In this document: positions 1 to 8,293 of the stretch, piece after piece
How the letters are laid out: every line of letters starts with the position of its first letter
Numbering within the stretch: position 1 is the first letter of the stretch
Assembly: GCF_013359935.1 (NCBI RefSeq)
Contig: NZ_JABMCB010000170.1
Span: forward strand, 62,001-126,000
Length of the DNA stretch: 64,000 bases
Source of the DNA: Paenibacillus xylanilyticus
GTDB lineage: Bacteria > Bacillota > Bacilli > Paenibacillales > Paenibacillaceae
Reading direction: 5' to 3'
Notes under the pieces: model-generated
Databases searched by the model: none
What the model was told of the DNA's origin: nothing
The model's input: only the letters and a program-made list of their open reading frames with translations
Program-made: the position numbers and the translations under genes

Positions 1-672
1 GAGATGGTTGGGCCATATCTGGAAAAGGAGGGCTACAACGTCACTTATGCATATGACGGATTAGAGGCAGAGCGCAAGTTTCAGGAAGCACAGCCTGCGT
101 ATGATCTTGTAATTCTGGACCTTATGTTGCCTCACCGAAGCGGCATGGAAGTGCTGCAGACTATACGGGCTGCCAGTCTTGTACCCGTATTAATACTATC
201 CGCGAAGGATGGGGAAGTGGACAAGGCACTTGGACTTGGTTTCGGCGCAGACGACTATCTGAGTAAGCCATTTTCGTTAATTGAGCTGACTGCCCGAATC
301 AAGGCCGCCATTCGTCGTGCCAACTATGCTGCACCACCTGTTAATGAAGTCCCAGCCAAGAATCAACGTATTGAAATCGGGGGGTTGGTGGTCGATATGG
401 AAACCTATGAGGTTGAGCGAGAGGGGGCACCCGTAAGGCTGACATCCAAGGAATTCGGCATTCTGAAACTGTTTGTTACCCATCCTGGCAAAGTGTTTAC
501 GAAGGCCCAGATCTACGCGTCCGTCTGGAATGATCATTACTATGGGGACGAGAATATTATTAACGTACATATGCGCCGTTTGCGCGAAAAGATTGAGACA
601 GACCCATCGGCACCCCAATACATCAAGACGTTGTGGGGTATCGGCTACAAGCTGGAGGTGGAACAGAAGTGA
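1..672 (+). CDS. OmpR-family response regulator, 5'-truncated by the window edge
   Basis: Cytoplasmic DNA-binding response regulator, partner of the kinase that overlaps its stop. The reading frame is open from base 1 and the first visible Met (base 4) lies within the receiver domain: the acidic pocket that opens this family is missing, so about 10-15 residues lie outside the window. Counting from that Met, the phospho-acceptor is Asp39 in VILDLMLP and the conserved lysine is Lys88 in DDYLSKPF. A winged-helix effector domain fills roughly residues 120-220, ending with the typical TLWGIGYKLE. The kinase GTG start overlaps the TGA stop, so the two are translationally coupled. The BcrA-type ABC genes downstream suggest control of antimicrobial-peptide or cell-envelope defence; this is inference from context. 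Confidence 0.93.
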   Translation, partial: EMVGPYLEKEGYNVTYAYDGLEAERKFQEAQPAYDLVILDLMLPHRSGMEVLQTIRAASLVPVLILSAKDGEVDKALGLGFGADDYLSKPFSLIELTARIKAAIRRANYAAPPVNEVPAKNQRIEIGGLVVDMETYEVEREGAPVRLTSKEFGILKLFVTHPGKVFTKAQIYASVWNDHYYGDENIINVHMRRLREKIETDPSAPQYIKTLWGIGYKLEVEQK

Positions 673-1601
673 CCTTGATTTTGGGCATGTTGGTTGGCGT
701 TCTCATCATTGTTATCATTCTACTGGCGATAAGGCTGACCAAACGCAGCCGGCAATTGGCATATATTCATCAGAAACTCGCAGGCATTCTGGATGAAGAG
801 ACTTATGAACGGCTGCTGGTGTTCAGCAGCGATGCCCAGATCCGTCAGCTTCTGGCCGACATTAACGAGTTACTGGATTATGCACACCGGACCGGAGCCC
901 GGTATGCTAATCAGGAGAAGGAGATACGCAACATGCTGTCCAACATCTCGCATGACTTGAAGACACCACTTACGGTAGTGCTGGGCTACAGTGAGACATT
1001 GCTGCACAGCTCTTCATTAACCGATCAGGAGCGGGAAGTGATGATCAGCAAGATCCAGGATAAGGCGCAGGAGGTGCTGCGTCTGATACATTCCTTTTTT
1101 GATCTGGCAAAACTGGAGTCTGGGGATACCGAACTTGCATTAACTCGGATAAATCTTAGTGAACTATGCAGGGTGAAGATGCTTTCCTTTTATGAAATGT
1201 TAACGAATCAGGGCCTGCAGGTAGAGCTGTCCATTCCTGAGGGCGATTTCTTCGTGACCGGTAATGAGGATGCACTCGACCGGGTGCTGGATAATCTGAT
1301 TACCAATGCGATGCGATATGGTGCGGATGGTAAGGTATTGGGCCTTTTGCTTGAACAAACGAATAACGGAGAGGTCATGCTTCAAATCTGGGACAGGGGC
1401 AAAGGCATTCCGGAAAGGGAACATGACCGTGTCTTTGAACGCATGTATACTCTGGAGGATTCCCGTAACCGTCTCTATCATGGAAGCGGGCTTGGCCTCA
1501 CCATCACGAAGCGACTTGTCGAACGGATGGGGGGACGCATTGATCTGCGCAGTGTACCTTATGAGCGGACTTCATTTAAAGTCACTCTAAAATCTCGTTA
1601 G
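669..1601 (+). CDS. sensor histidine kinase with a single N-terminal membrane helix
   Basis: Membrane-anchored histidine kinase of 310 residues. I place the start at GTG 669, which overlaps the regulator's TGA and has GGAGGTGG about 7 bases upstream; a longer frame from 633 would run deep into the regulator gene. Residues 2-22 form one hydrophobic helix and there is no extracellular loop, so the sensor is minimal and may read membrane state or the ABC transporter. The H-box is SHDLKTP with His95; the N-box is DNLITNAMRYG around 208-218; G1 is DRGKGIP at 242-248; G2 is GSGLGLT at 272-278. Short kinases of this kind commonly sit next to BcrAB/CprABC-type lantibiotic or bacitracin exporters, and such an ABC pair follows at 1729. 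Confidence 0.9.
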   Translation: MTLILGMLVGVLIIVIILLAIRLTKRSRQLAYIHQKLAGILDEETYERLLVFSSDAQIRQLLADINELLDYAHRTGARYANQEKEIRNMLSNISHDLKTPLTVVLGYSETLLHSSSLTDQEREVMISKIQDKAQEVLRLIHSFFDLAKLESGDTELALTRINLSELCRVKMLSFYEMLTNQGLQVELSIPEGDFFVTGNEDALDRVLDNLITNAMRYGADGKVLGLLLEQTNNGEVMLQIWDRGKGIPEREHDRVFERMYTLEDSRNRLYHGSGLGLTITKRLVERMGGRIDLRSVPYERTSFKVTLKSR

Positions 1602-1728
1602 TTACCTTTTTTGTGTATTTTGACGAACTTAAGCTTTTTGTAAGATTTGATTAATAAAAAAGCAGACTTTTCTCTTTACAATACAGATATAAGAACCCAT
1701 CAGGGATCGTAAAGGAGAACAAGAAGAG

Positions 1729-2652
1729 ATGAACTATATTGCACGCACCATCGGTGTGACCAAAACCTATGCAGGCACGGAGGTCGTATCCAACGTCAAT
1801 ATGAATATCAAGCAAGGTGAAATTTACGGATTTTTAGGGCCGAACGGTGCAGGGAAAACGACAATTATGAAAATGTTGACCAATCTGGTTAAGCCCACCG
1901 TAGGGGAGATTGAAATGTTCGGTGAGAAGCTTACCCCCAACTCTTATGAAGTACTTAAGCGAATAGGCAGCATCATTGAATATCCTTTTTTCTACGATAA
2001 ATTGTCCGCCAGGGATAACTTGGAGCTCCACTGTGAGTATATGGGGTTTCATAATAAAAAGGTTATTGATCAGATGATGGAGAGTGTAGGACTGAAAAAT
2101 ACAGACAATAAACCAGTACGTGATTTCTCTCTCGGTATGAGACAGAGGCTGGGTATTGCTCGTGCACTGATTACCACGCCTGAATTTCTCATCCTCGATG
2201 AACCCATTAACGGACTCGATCCTGTTGGAATCAAAGAAATGCGAGACCTGTTCAAACGCCTTAGTGCGGAATATAGAATTACTTTGCTCATCTCCAGTCA
2301 CATTCTGGGCGAGATTGAGCAAATTGCCGATACGGTAGGGGTGATTCGTGGTGGTCGCCTAATAGAAGAGGTGTCCATGGAGAGCATTCGCGGCACTCAG
2401 AGCGAATACATTGAGCTGCAGGTGATCAATGCCCGTAAAGCGATCTATGTCATTGAGCACCAGCTCACTCTGAATAATTATAAGTTGGTCGATGAACATA
2501 CAGTTCGCATATATGACCCCGGTGTGGCACCATCAGAATTGACGGGCCAGCTTGTTCAGCATGGGATCGAAATTGAATCCATTTTCAAGCGGTCCCATTC
2601 ACTGGAGGAATATTTTTTGAACATTGTGAAGGGGGATGGGGACGTTGCTTAA
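1729..2652 (+). CDS. BcrA-type ABC transporter ATP-binding protein
   Basis: ATPase subunit of an ABC-2 exporter, 307 residues. Walker A GPNGAGKTT spans 37-45, the signature SLGMRQR is at 134-140 and Walker B FLILDEP at 153-159, followed by the switch histidine in SSHILGEIEQ. The C-terminal ~80 residues match the extension seen in bacitracin and lantibiotic self-protection ATPases (BcrA, SpaF/NisF/CprA-like). AAAGGAG lies 12 bases before the ATG, a long spacing; a purine-rich AAGAAGAG sits closer. The 3' end overlaps the permease start by 17 bases, so the two form one operon. The 127-base gap after the kinase lacks a clear terminator, so readthrough from the two-component genes is possible. 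The substrate cannot be read from sequence. Confidence 0.92.
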   Translation: MNYIARTIGVTKTYAGTEVVSNVNMNIKQGEIYGFLGPNGAGKTTIMKMLTNLVKPTVGEIEMFGEKLTPNSYEVLKRIGSIIEYPFFYDKLSARDNLELHCEYMGFHNKKVIDQMMESVGLKNTDNKPVRDFSLGMRQRLGIARALITTPEFLILDEPINGLDPVGIKEMRDLFKRLSAEYRITLLISSHILGEIEQIADTVGVIRGGRLIEEVSMESIRGTQSEYIELQVINARKAIYVIEHQLTLNNYKLVDEHTVRIYDPGVAPSELTGQLVQHGIEIESIFKRSHSLEEYFLNIVKGDGDVA

Positions 2653-3343
2653 ACTTGCTTTATTGGAAATGCGTAAGCATCAATTTGCCCGGTTTTTCGG
2701 ATACGCAGCAATTGCCAATGTGGGTATCCTCTTGTTCCTGCTCATGATCGGTTTGGTGGACTGGGGAGCTGAGGATTATGCCTTTAAGACCTTTCCCCTC
2801 TCGTTTATGTTGATTGACACATTTTCACGGGCAACCTTTATCATCTTTGCAGGTGCCTTATTATCGAAACTGGTCATTAGTGAATATAAAAATAAAATGA
2901 TGAATGTGATGTTCACCTATCCAATTAAACGTCACAAAATTATTGCAGCAAAGTTGATTATTGTTTTTCTGTTTACCTTTTTCATGATTATGTTCACCAA
3001 TTTGCTGATGGGAGCAATCCTACTGGCAACAGATCATTTCTATCACTTCATTCCAAGCGAACTGACAGGTAATGAGGCGCTTCAACTACTGATCAAATAC
3101 ACGATTAGTTCGCTGTCTGCTGCTGCGATGGCATTAATCCCTCTGTTGTTCGGCATGAGGAAACACTCAACCACGACTACAATGGTGTCATCCATCTTCC
3201 TGGTTCTGGTCGTGTGTTCTGGTGTTAATGGACCGAGTGTTTCCATCAATTCCATTATCGTAATTCCATTAACTCTTGGCGCTATCGGCCTTTGGATCGC
3301 TTCACTGTCCATGGTTCGACTGGAGACAAAAGATGTAAACTAA
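2636..3343 (+). CDS. ABC-2 type transporter permease
   Basis: Membrane subunit paired with the preceding ATPase, 235 residues. Six hydrophobic segments are visible (near residues 18-40, 56-80, 104-130, 148-172, 182-200 and 205-226), the usual ABC-2 topology of lantibiotic-immunity permeases of about 230-250 residues. Translation starts inside the end of the ATPase gene, which points to coupling. Only one permease is present, whereas CprABC/NisFEG systems carry two; this one may work as a homodimer, as in BcrAB-like pairs. No convincing rho-independent terminator follows before the pdxK promoter. Confidence 0.88.
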   Translation: MGTLLKLALLEMRKHQFARFFGYAAIANVGILLFLLMIGLVDWGAEDYAFKTFPLSFMLIDTFSRATFIIFAGALLSKLVISEYKNKMMNVMFTYPIKRHKIIAAKLIIVFLFTFFMIMFTNLLMGAILLATDHFYHFIPSELTGNEALQLLIKYTISSLSAAAMALIPLLFGMRKHSTTTTMVSSIFLVLVVCSGVNGPSVSINSIIVIPLTLGAIGLWIASLSMVRLETKDVN

Positions 3344-3383
3344 AATGCTCGCAAAACCATGCTCCGTATGGCTTCAGATGCCA

Positions 3384-3412
3384 TTGACATCCGCTCGTAC
3401 AAGGGATAGGAT
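3384..3412 (+). promoter_or_regulatory. sigma-A-type promoter of pdxK
   Basis: TTGACA at 3384-3389 and TAGGAT at 3407-3412 are separated by exactly 17 bases, about 36 bases upstream of the pdxK ATG. This gives pdxK its own transcription start independent of the ABC operon. Confidence 0.6.
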
Positions 3413-3448
3413 AATGTCAACTGAAACACGAAGGAGAATGCGACTACC

Positions 3449-4261
3449 ATGACGATTCCAAAAACATTGACAATAGCCGGCTCGGATACGAGCGGTGGTG
3501 CAGGAATTCAAGCTGATTTGAAAACTTTCCAGGAGCTTGGTGTATACGGTATGACCGTACTGACTACAGTTGTGGCCATGGAGCCTGAGACGTGGGATCA
3601 CCAGGTCTTCCCTGTGGCTCTGGATGTAGTGGAAGCACAGCTCCGTACCGTTCTGGACGGAATCGGTTTTGATGCCATGAAGACGGGGATGCTGGGTTCC
3701 GTAGATATTATTGAACTGGTTTCAAAGCATATCCGCCGCAGTGGCCTGCCGCAGATCGTCATTGATCCGGTGATGGTCTGCAAAGGTACCGATGAGGTGC
3801 TGCAGCCTGAGAACACGGAAGCGATGATTGAATTTTTGCTGCCGGGTGCGGACCTTGTAACTCCGAATCTGTTTGAAGCTTCCCAACTGGCCAAGAGCGG
3901 ACCGATCCGTTCCAAGGAACAGATGGAAGCCGCTGCTGCTGTAATTCACAACCATGGGGCGAAGCATGTCCTGATCAAGGACAGAGGCGTCATTACCCCA
4001 GGCAAAGCGATGGATCTTCTCTATGATGGCAAAAACTACGAATGGTATGAAGCCGATGTTGTTGGTTCCGGTTATACGCACGGTGCGGGTTGCACAACCT
4101 CTGCAGCGATCACCGCAGGTTTGGCGCGCGGTCTGTCTGTAAAAGAGGCTGTACGTGAAGGGAAAGCCTTCATTACTCAAGCGATTGCTGGCGGATTCCC
4201 GCTTAATCGTTTTGTTGGCCCGACGTTGCACGCGGCACACCGCATGGAGCACCAACGCTAA
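3449..4261 (+). CDS. pdxK: pyridoxine/pyridoxal/hydroxymethylpyrimidine kinase
   Basis: Cytoplasmic ATP-dependent kinase of the ribokinase superfamily, 270 residues, for vitamin B6 salvage (pyridoxal or pyridoxine to the 5'-phosphate). The N-terminal LTIAGSDTSGGAGIQADLK is the ThiD/PdxK substrate-binding signature. The C-terminal YTHGAGCTTSAA holds the anion hole and catalytic Cys typical of Bacillus-type PdxK rather than canonical ThiD (which has GTGC), and the end (FPLN..VGPT) also follows Bacillus PdxK. I therefore call pdxK; a role on the thiamine precursor HMP cannot be excluded. AAGGAG precedes the ATG at 3449. A terminator hairpin follows at 4309. Confidence 0.9.
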   Translation: MTIPKTLTIAGSDTSGGAGIQADLKTFQELGVYGMTVLTTVVAMEPETWDHQVFPVALDVVEAQLRTVLDGIGFDAMKTGMLGSVDIIELVSKHIRRSGLPQIVIDPVMVCKGTDEVLQPENTEAMIEFLLPGADLVTPNLFEASQLAKSGPIRSKEQMEAAAAVIHNHGAKHVLIKDRGVITPGKAMDLLYDGKNYEWYEADVVGSGYTHGAGCTTSAAITAGLARGLSVKEAVREGKAFITQAIAGGFPLNRFVGPTLHAAHRMEHQR

Positions 4262-4308
4262 TAGCGGATGCTGTAAGTGGTACCGGAAAGAGAACATGGG
4301 ATTCAGCT

Positions 4309-4358
4309 AAAGGGTGGTTGTCAATGGGCGAAGGTGGCTCGTTGGTAACCGCCTTTTT
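4309..4358 (+). terminator. rho-independent terminator after pdxK
   Basis: AAAGGGTGGTT (4309-4319) pairs with AACCGCCTTT (4347-4356) with G-U pairs, and the stem runs into five T. The GGGTGG/ACCGCC wording recalls a T-box antiterminator, but no specifier stem or aminoacyl-tRNA synthetase gene is present. Confidence 0.7.
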
Positions 4359-4499
4359 GTGTGGATTGTTGAAAATTCAGTAACTTATGATGGTTATTAA
4401 TCGTATATAAGATGGAGTTCATTCCAGAACATGGATGGACACACGAACGACACATGAAATCGTTATGTTAACAAAAGAAAGATAAAAGGAGAGTCGGCC

Positions 4500-5180
4500 A
4501 TGGTTAGAACAGTGCTTCTCGTGGAAGACGAAAGCCGCATTCGTGAAATTGTGGCCGATTATTTTATAAAGGAACAATGGAATGTGATTGAGGCGGAACA
4601 TGGTGTTGAAGCGCTCCAATTGCTGGATCTGCATGAAGTGGATCTGGTCATTCTGGATGTGCTGATGCCTGAAATGGATGGATGGACGCTATGCGGGCAT
4701 ATTCGGTCCCAATCCACCGTACCTATTATAATGCTGACCGCAAGGTCTGAAGATGATGACAAGATCCACGGATTTAACCTTGGTGTGGATGACTATGTAA
4801 CGAAACCGTTCAGCCCTCGTGTACTGGTCGCGCGTGCCGAGACATTAATGAAGCGAGTCGAAGGTGCGATCAGCAGGGAACAGGGTGTGATCCGGTTTGG
4901 TCACGCGGTGCTTGATCCTTGGGCAAGACGACTGGAGAAGGACGGAGTGGAGGTAGAGCTTGCTCCGAAAGAGTATGAACTGCTGCTCTACCTGACACGC
5001 AATCAGGGAATCGTTTTATCCCGGGATGCCATCCTCAACCGGGTATGGGGATATGATTTTGACGGTGACTCTCGCGTTGTAGATACACATATCAAGAAGC
5101 TGCGCAGCAAACTCGGAGATGAGGCCAAGTGTATCCGTACGGTCATCGGCACGGGATATCGATTCGAGGCTGAGGCATGA
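4500..5180 (+). CDS. OmpR-family response regulator
   Basis: Transcription factor of 226 residues, partner of the kinase at 5177. Receiver domain residues 1-115: acidic pocket Glu9/Asp10, phospho-acceptor Asp53 in VILDVLMP, Lys102 in DDYVTKPF. Winged-helix domain about 128-224 with the family ending VIGTGYRFE. AAAGGAGAG lies 8-14 bases before the ATG. Its TGA overlaps the kinase ATG (ATGA), so the pair is translationally coupled. The signal and regulon are not evident. Confidence 0.95.
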   Translation: MVRTVLLVEDESRIREIVADYFIKEQWNVIEAEHGVEALQLLDLHEVDLVILDVLMPEMDGWTLCGHIRSQSTVPIIMLTARSEDDDKIHGFNLGVDDYVTKPFSPRVLVARAETLMKRVEGAISREQGVIRFGHAVLDPWARRLEKDGVEVELAPKEYELLLYLTRNQGIVLSRDAILNRVWGYDFDGDSRVVDTHIKKLRSKLGDEAKCIRTVIGTGYRFEAEA

Positions 5181-6934
5181 GACGTAATGGTGTAACGATG
5201 AAGCTGTTTCTGGTGATGGCGGGTTTCCTGCTCCTGCTATACGGAACAACGGTGACTGCCCAGTTGGTCTGGTTCCCGGACTTTTATCAGCATCAGAAGA
5301 TTAGCAGCATGAAGAAAAAACTGGCGAAATTTGAACAGCAGTATTCTAGCGGGCATTGGGATAGTGTACAGCTGGCCAAGGAAACCGGGAAATTTATGCG
5401 TCAAAATCAGTCACATCTGGTGATTCTGACGAGCACGGGGAAACTGGTCAATGACCCGTTCCACATTACACTGCTCCGTGAGGACGGCAGTCAGGTGAAC
5501 GTGTCGCTGTCCCTGTTTATTAATAGTGAGAATGCGGGCTGGATTGCCACACATCTGAAGTACGGTCAGGAACTGACCGTCACAGGTCCAGCCAGTGGGT
5601 TGAACAAACCGATGGTCTATCCGGTGAAAATTCAGGACGCAAACTCTGCTGTGCGAGGTACGGAGGATTTTATGGAGCTCTCTGAGCCGGTTCAGGAATG
5701 GTCTGGTGTGTTAACCGAAGTGGTGCTTCCCAATCTGGGTACATGGAGTCAGAGACAGGGCTTGCTTGTGCAGGCACTGAACAGCCGCTTCCCGCTCACT
5801 ACGGAAGACCAGCTAAGTTTGGCCAATGGTAAAATGCTTGCTGAAGAATGGACCGATAGCTGGAGTGGAGTCCGGAATGTGATTACCATAGCTCCGGTCC
5901 ATAAGAACGGGCCACAGCAGCAGCTTATCTTCTCTCTGACTTCCCTGCAGGAAATGAGGGAGGCGAATGAAGCAACTCGTTTGTTTTATGCATACTTTGG
6001 TATGGGTGCATTTGTATTGATTCTGTTCCTGTCCCTGCTATTGTCCAGAATTGTCACAAAACCTCTGCTGGCCCTGAACCATGTTGCCAAAAAGATGTCG
6101 ACCCTTGATTTCACCGTGAAATCACCGATCAAACGCAATGATGAAATCGGCAGTTTGTCCGATAGCTTGAACGCTCTTTCAACCACGTTAGGGCAGACCT
6201 TGGAAGAACTCAGGCAGGCAAATCGTCAAATGCGGACGGATATGGAAATGAAGCAGCGGATTGAACAGCGGCAGCGTGAATTCTTTGCCGATGCATCGCA
6301 TGAACTCAAAACACCCATCAGCATCATCAAAGGGTATTCGGAAGGTCTGAAAGATGGAGTTAGCGAGAACAAGCGCGAGCGTTACATTGAGATCATTGCC
6401 GATGAAGCAGTCAAAATGGAAACCATGGTCGAAGAAATGCTGGATCTGGTTAGGTTGGAGTCCCAGGCCATCAAGCTGAACACCGGTGCTGTTGTCCTTG
6501 GAGACATGATCGAGGAAATTGCCGGTCGTCTCGGCCCTCAGCTGAAGGAAAAAGGGCTGGATATCGTGCTTGTCTCCACCACGGAGCAGACTGTTGAGGG
6601 AGATCGCAGCAAGCTGGAGCAAGTATTTTATAACATGATGATGAATGCTATACGTCATGCGCTGCCGCAGACCGATATAATGATTGAGATCAGCAGACTG
6701 GAAGGGCAGGTAAGAATCTCCATCGAGAATAAAGGCGAGGGCATTTCGGAAGCTGAACGCCAATATATCTGGGAAAGGTTTTATCGGGTAGAGCGATCAC
6801 GCAATCGCAAAATGGGAGGAACCGGGCTGGGCCTGGCTATAGCGAAGCAGATTCTGGATCTGCACGGGTGCAGTTATGGAGTAGAGAACACGCCGGACGG
6901 AGTCCGCTTCTATATCATTTTTCCAAATGCTTAG
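5177..6934 (+). CDS. sensor histidine kinase with large extracellular domain and HAMP
   Basis: Membrane histidine kinase of 585 residues. Transmembrane helix 1 is near residues 9-28, followed by about 235 extracellular residues, helix 2 near 267-290, a HAMP linker (VTKPLLALNHVAKKMSTLDF) and a cytoplasmic kinase core. The phospho-acceptor is His375 in SHELKTPISIIKGYSE; the N-box is MMMNAIRHA, G1 is NKGEGISE and G2 is GGTGLGLAIAK. I keep the ATG at 5177 because it overlaps the regulator stop; a Met eight residues later would also give a plausible start. The extracellular domain has no motif I recognise. pssA follows after 21 bases and could be in the same transcript. Confidence 0.92.
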   Translation: MRRNGVTMKLFLVMAGFLLLLYGTTVTAQLVWFPDFYQHQKISSMKKKLAKFEQQYSSGHWDSVQLAKETGKFMRQNQSHLVILTSTGKLVNDPFHITLLREDGSQVNVSLSLFINSENAGWIATHLKYGQELTVTGPASGLNKPMVYPVKIQDANSAVRGTEDFMELSEPVQEWSGVLTEVVLPNLGTWSQRQGLLVQALNSRFPLTTEDQLSLANGKMLAEEWTDSWSGVRNVITIAPVHKNGPQQQLIFSLTSLQEMREANEATRLFYAYFGMGAFVLILFLSLLLSRIVTKPLLALNHVAKKMSTLDFTVKSPIKRNDEIGSLSDSLNALSTTLGQTLEELRQANRQMRTDMEMKQRIEQRQREFFADASHELKTPISIIKGYSEGLKDGVSENKRERYIEIIADEAVKMETMVEEMLDLVRLESQAIKLNTGAVVLGDMIEEIAGRLGPQLKEKGLDIVLVSTTEQTVEGDRSKLEQVFYNMMMNAIRHALPQTDIMIEISRLEGQVRISIENKGEGISEAERQYIWERFYRVERSRNRKMGGTGLGLAIAKQILDLHGCSYGVENTPDGVRFYIIFPNA

Positions 6935-6955
6935 TAAGAAAGGGAGTCAAGTCTT

Positions 6956-7501
6956 ATGAAATCTTTACCGTCCATCTTAACTTTGGGCAACTTAACATCA
7001 GGCATGCTCGCAGTCATTATGGCTATTCATGGCGAGTTCGCGCTGGCGGTGACCATGATCTGGGTTGCCATGTTCTTTGATTTGTTTGACGGCTTTGCCG
7101 CACGAAAATTGCATTGCGAGGGGGAGTTTGGCAAGGCGCTGGATTCGCTGGCGGATGTCATTTCCTTCGGAACGGCCCCCGTGCTAATTTTGTATCTGAA
7201 TTCCATGAACGAAGTGAATGTGCTCGGCATGGCACTGACGGCGTTATTTCCGGTGTGCGGCGCGCTGCGTCTGGCCCGTTACAACTGTCAGAAGACAGCA
7301 AGCACGGGTTTTGTCGGAATGCCAATTACATTCGCAGGCGGACTGATGTCCTTTTTCGCGCTCTGGAGTCCTTATTTCACTCATGGTGTAGCCTATCTTG
7401 TTATCGTTGTATTATCCGGTCTAATGGTTAGCCAAATTCGATTCCCATCTCTGAAACAGGTGTTGGCGCCTCATGAGAAGGACGTCGTGGAACCGAAATA
7501 A
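6956..7501 (+). CDS. pssA: CDP-diacylglycerol--serine O-phosphatidyltransferase
   Basis: Integral membrane enzyme making phosphatidylserine from CDP-diacylglycerol and L-serine, the first step to phosphatidylethanolamine. The 181-residue protein carries the complete CDP-alcohol phosphotransferase motif: Asp42, Asp45-Gly46, Ala49-Arg50, Gly59, Asp63 and Asp67. About six hydrophobic segments are visible. Length and layout match the short Bacillus-type PssA. AAAGGGAG precedes the ATG by 10 bases. The DedA gene follows after 14 bases, so these two are probably cotranscribed, fitting a shared phospholipid theme. A phosphatidylserine decarboxylase gene, often adjacent, is not in the window. Confidence 0.93.
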   Translation: MKSLPSILTLGNLTSGMLAVIMAIHGEFALAVTMIWVAMFFDLFDGFAARKLHCEGEFGKALDSLADVISFGTAPVLILYLNSMNEVNVLGMALTALFPVCGALRLARYNCQKTASTGFVGMPITFAGGLMSFFALWSPYFTHGVAYLVIVVLSGLMVSQIRFPSLKQVLAPHEKDVVEPK

Positions 7502-7515
7502 GGAGCGAGTCAGTC

Positions 7516-8001
7516 ATGGAAATTGCTAAAGAATTTATTGGTCAATATGGATATTTTGCAATCTATGGATTGCTCGCTCTTGGTGTCATTGGCATGCCCA
7601 TTCCGGATGAGGTGATGATGACCTTTGTCGGTTATCTCGCCTCCATCTCGGTCCTTAATTATTCAGTCTCAATTATTGTCAGTTTCGGCGGTGCATTTAC
7701 GGGAGGGCTGCTCAGCTATGCGATCGGCAAGAAGGCGGGTAGACCCCTCGTAGTCAAGTATGGCAAGTGGGTAGGCGTAAACCCCAAACGGCTGGGGAGG
7801 GTGGAGGGCTGGTTCCTGAAATACGGGTATTGGTCCATTATTCTGGGATATTTTATTCCGGGCATTCGTCATCTGATGTGTTGTTTCTCCGGCATCAGCC
7901 GCATGGCAATAGGGAGATATGTACTGATCTCAGGTATCGGGGCATTCATCTGGTGTGTTGTGTTTATCTCGATTGGATTCTACGTTGGTGTATTAACTTA
8001 A
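7516..8001 (+). CDS. DedA family membrane protein, short at the C-terminus
   Basis: Polytopic membrane protein of the DedA (SNARE-associated/VTT) superfamily, a group linked to lipid flipping and membrane-potential upkeep. Recognisable elements are the reentrant-loop region with GMPIPDEVMM (residues ~26-35), the glycine-rich GGAFTGGLLSYAIGKKAG and the signature FIPGIRHLMCCFSGISRM (~113-130). The frame stops at residue 161, just after the helix that normally precedes another 30-60 residues; relatives are about 200 residues. No continuation is visible in another frame, so this looks like a genuinely short form rather than a recent frameshift. GGAGCGAG precedes the ATG and a terminator follows at 8036. 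Confidence 0.85.
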   Translation: MEIAKEFIGQYGYFAIYGLLALGVIGMPIPDEVMMTFVGYLASISVLNYSVSIIVSFGGAFTGGLLSYAIGKKAGRPLVVKYGKWVGVNPKRLGRVEGWFLKYGYWSIILGYFIPGIRHLMCCFSGISRMAIGRYVLISGIGAFIWCVVFISIGFYVGVLT

Positions 8002-8035
8002 AATGGACAACCTGTGTAAGATCCAGGTTGAGGAT

Positions 8036-8069
8036 AAAGACCACTTGTAAATGGAGCGGTCTTTTTTTG
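8036..8069 (+). terminator. rho-independent terminator after the DedA gene
   Basis: AAAGACC (8036-8042) pairs with GGTCTTT (8058-8064) and runs into a tract of seven T. It closes the two-component/pssA/DedA stretch. Confidence 0.8.
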
Positions 8070-8082
8070 TTGCCCTGCGGAC

Positions 8083-8265
8083 TTTTAACGAACTTGACCG
8101 TGCTTAATTAGGCGATATGCGCAAAAATAGATCTTTAACGAACTTGAGAACTCTTATTTCAGGAAGAAATGATGTAGATCGTCGTGGTAACTCGTAATAA
8201 CGTGTCTATGATTCGTAAGATAATGAACATTATTGTATGTGAAATAGGGTTCCTCAAGTTCGTAA
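8083..8265. repeat. three copies of an ACGAACTTGA motif
   Basis: In the gap between the DedA gene and the minus-strand orphan gene, TTTAACGAACTTGA occurs at 8084-8097 and 8134-8147 in direct orientation, and the inverted form TCAAGTTCGT at 8253-8262. A related ACGAACTTAAG lies at 1623-1633 in front of the ABC operon. Function is unknown; they could be operator sites or a dispersed small repeat. No other coding potential was seen in this gap. Confidence 0.5.
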
Positions 8266-8293
8266 GCTGTAGGTCCGATAGCGTTGTTTGCCA

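Noticed and set aside
4309..4358. Possible T-box antiterminator (GGGTGG ... ACCGCC)
   Set aside because: No specifier loop, no upstream stem I and no tRNA-related or amino acid gene downstream; a simple pdxK terminator explains it.
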